Shown here: piece by piece, positions 45,492 through 46,498 of the stretch | How positions within the stretch are numbered: position 1 is the stretch's first letter | Layout of the letters: every line of letters starts with the position of its first letter | Assembly (NCBI GenBank): GCA_001655205.1 | Contig: LPNZ01003347.1 | Coordinates: 1-46,498 of the forward strand | Origin: Lenisia limosa | Lineage: Eukaryota; Breviatea | DNA length: 46,498 bases | Direction: 5' to 3' | Made by a program: the position numbers and the translations under genes | The notes under the pieces: generated by a model | What the model saw: only the letters and a program-made list of their open reading frames with translations | Databases searched by the model: none | What the model was told of the DNA's origin: nothing

Positions 45492-45747
45492 CGCTTTTGA
45501 CCCTGTCCGCCTAAACTAGAAGATATTTAATTGTGAAGTTTTTGTTTCTTTTTAATGTAATGTTTCTCCGTATACAGTCGTGAACATTTTAGAGACCTAG
45601 GGGAATTCCTTGTCCTTCAGAACACTTCACAATGAAACGTTTCAAGACAACTTTGGAAGGCAATAATATAAATAAATAGTACACATACATATCATATGCA
45701 AAACACATAGAAAATAACATTAACACAAAAAGAAACGCCGTAACCAT

Positions 45748-46498
45748 CTATTGTCCAGACTCCTTCCTCCGCTGAGCTCTATTTCCAGCCTTGTTTGTTG
45801 CTCTGAACCAGCTTTGGACCTGAATTAGCCAAATCAACAAACATCCGCCATGAGAACATGTTCAGTGTCGATGATGAGACGAGTAATGTTCAGTTTCGAA
45901 GTCTTTTGAATGGGTGATAGCACTCTCCACCACATTTCAATCTGCCTCAAAGCCCAAATAACTTTATTTGTTTTTGTGACCTGGAACAATAAACCAAGAG
46001 AAACAGCTCACCCTGGAGCTGACTTGCGTGTACTCCAACCATGACATCAAAACAGCAGAAACTGTTAGCAGAACGGGAATCCAGAGCGAGTAATCGAATT
46101 AGTAACACTATTTACCGAATGCGCCAAGAAGGGCTGCCAATGCACTGAGGATATAAACCATAATATTCATCCGCGAGGCCCTTTTGTCCAGGCCTGCTGC
46201 CTTCTTTTCAAAGTATCTCAGAGCTGTCTTAATTCGGAACTCGATGTATTGCTCTGGCAGAATATACTGCAAGCTGACCCTCGAAAACATGGGTTCATGT
46301 ACAAACTAAATAAATGAAGCAAACAAGGTAACAAACTCCTCTGAGATCTTCATCAAACACATTTTGGTTCGTAACTTTCGGAATAGCCTCCAAATTGTTT
46401 TTCTAGATTGTGAAACTCTCTAAAGAACATATGATACTATATATGATATAGGTGACCCCACATAACCGTACCCAGCCACATAACCGTACCCACTTTCA
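45748..46498 (-). CDS. SLATT/DUF4231-like two-TM membrane protein, 5' end outside the window
   Basis: Exons on minus read NNLEAIPKVTNQNVFDEDL, SLQYILPEQYIEFRIKTALR, YFEKKAAGLDKRASRMNIM, then a TM segment VYILSALAALLGAFG and a second one VSAVLMSWLEYTQVSSR. A helix NKVIWALRQIEMWWRVLSPI and the tail VQSWFRATNKAGNRAQRRKE run to a TAG at 45748-45750. The pattern of a Y-F-x-K-K-A helix, two TM helices and a W-x-x-L/E-x-W helix matches SLATT/DUF4231 proteins. In prokaryotes those are often cell-suicide or pore effectors, while eukaryotic members are uncharacterised. The protein continues upstream of 46498. Confidence 0.65.
46452..46498. repeat. short tandem repeat at the window edge
   Basis: Two copies of a CACATAACCGTACCC unit lie in a presumed intron of the SLATT-like gene, and the tract may continue past the edge. 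Confidence 0.75.

Noticed and set aside
1-46498. tRNA or rRNA genes
   Set aside because: No cloverleaf with A/B boxes or rRNA core sequence was recognised on reading both strands; a covariance-model scan would be decisive.

Overview
The window is nuclear DNA from a gene-dense, intron-rich flagellated eukaryote. Almost every gene is cut into many short exons (about 25-190 nt) by short GT-AG introns. Many introns have a C-rich 3' tract ending in runs such as CCCCCCAG, and several assembly gaps abut such C/G runs. A B9D2 gene (ciliary transition zone) implies a cilium or flagellum. No organellar, viral or prokaryotic block is visible. The taxonomic group cannot be fixed from the sequence. Runs of N lie at 241-314, 2665-2745, 4333-4461, 10601-10657, 11390-11488, 11802-11915, 13087-13149, 23330-23429, 24187-24286, 25078-25194, 40865-40930, 42588-42664, 42920-42929 and 43145-43218. 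Genes were read by joining exons by eye with matching intron phase, so spans are CDS extents including introns, and exon edges are predictions.

Left part: the 3' end of an unrecognised plus gene (1-572), an unrecognised minus gene (682-1252), and a PAXBP1/GCFC/ILP1 homologue on minus (2345-7250). A poorly resolved stretch (7260-9096) follows, with a perfect 100-bp duplication and the end of a small plus gene.

Centre: the most interesting locus, 9396-21011 on minus. Nearly 60 exons read as one receptor-like protein of very roughly 1,600-1,800 residues. Its order is signal peptide, about 330-residue beta-rich N-terminal region, nine to ten PSI (plexin-repeat) cysteine modules plus other Cys-rich modules, one transmembrane helix, and two tandem RasGAP-type domains. 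Both GAP domains lack the arginine finger (Ala in the first, Lys in the second). This resembles a plexin in layout without being recognisably a plexin in sequence.

Right part: an SR140/U2SURP splicing factor (+, 21301-28149), B9D2 (-, 29104-30470), a double VOC/glyoxalase-like protein (+, 30881-34395), TMEM161 (-, 34487-36781), carnosine N-methyltransferase CARNMT1 (+, 37485-39123), the tRNA methyltransferase TRMO (-, 39207-41631), and an AT-hook nuclear protein (+, 42206-45491) with a 439-bp MITE-like element in one intron. A SLATT/DUF4231-like membrane protein (-, 45748 to the window edge) ends the window. Most of these are conserved single-gene housekeeping functions (splicing, tRNA modification, cilium) with no operon-like link. 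A recurrent local feature is the short tandem duplication that straddles a splice junction.
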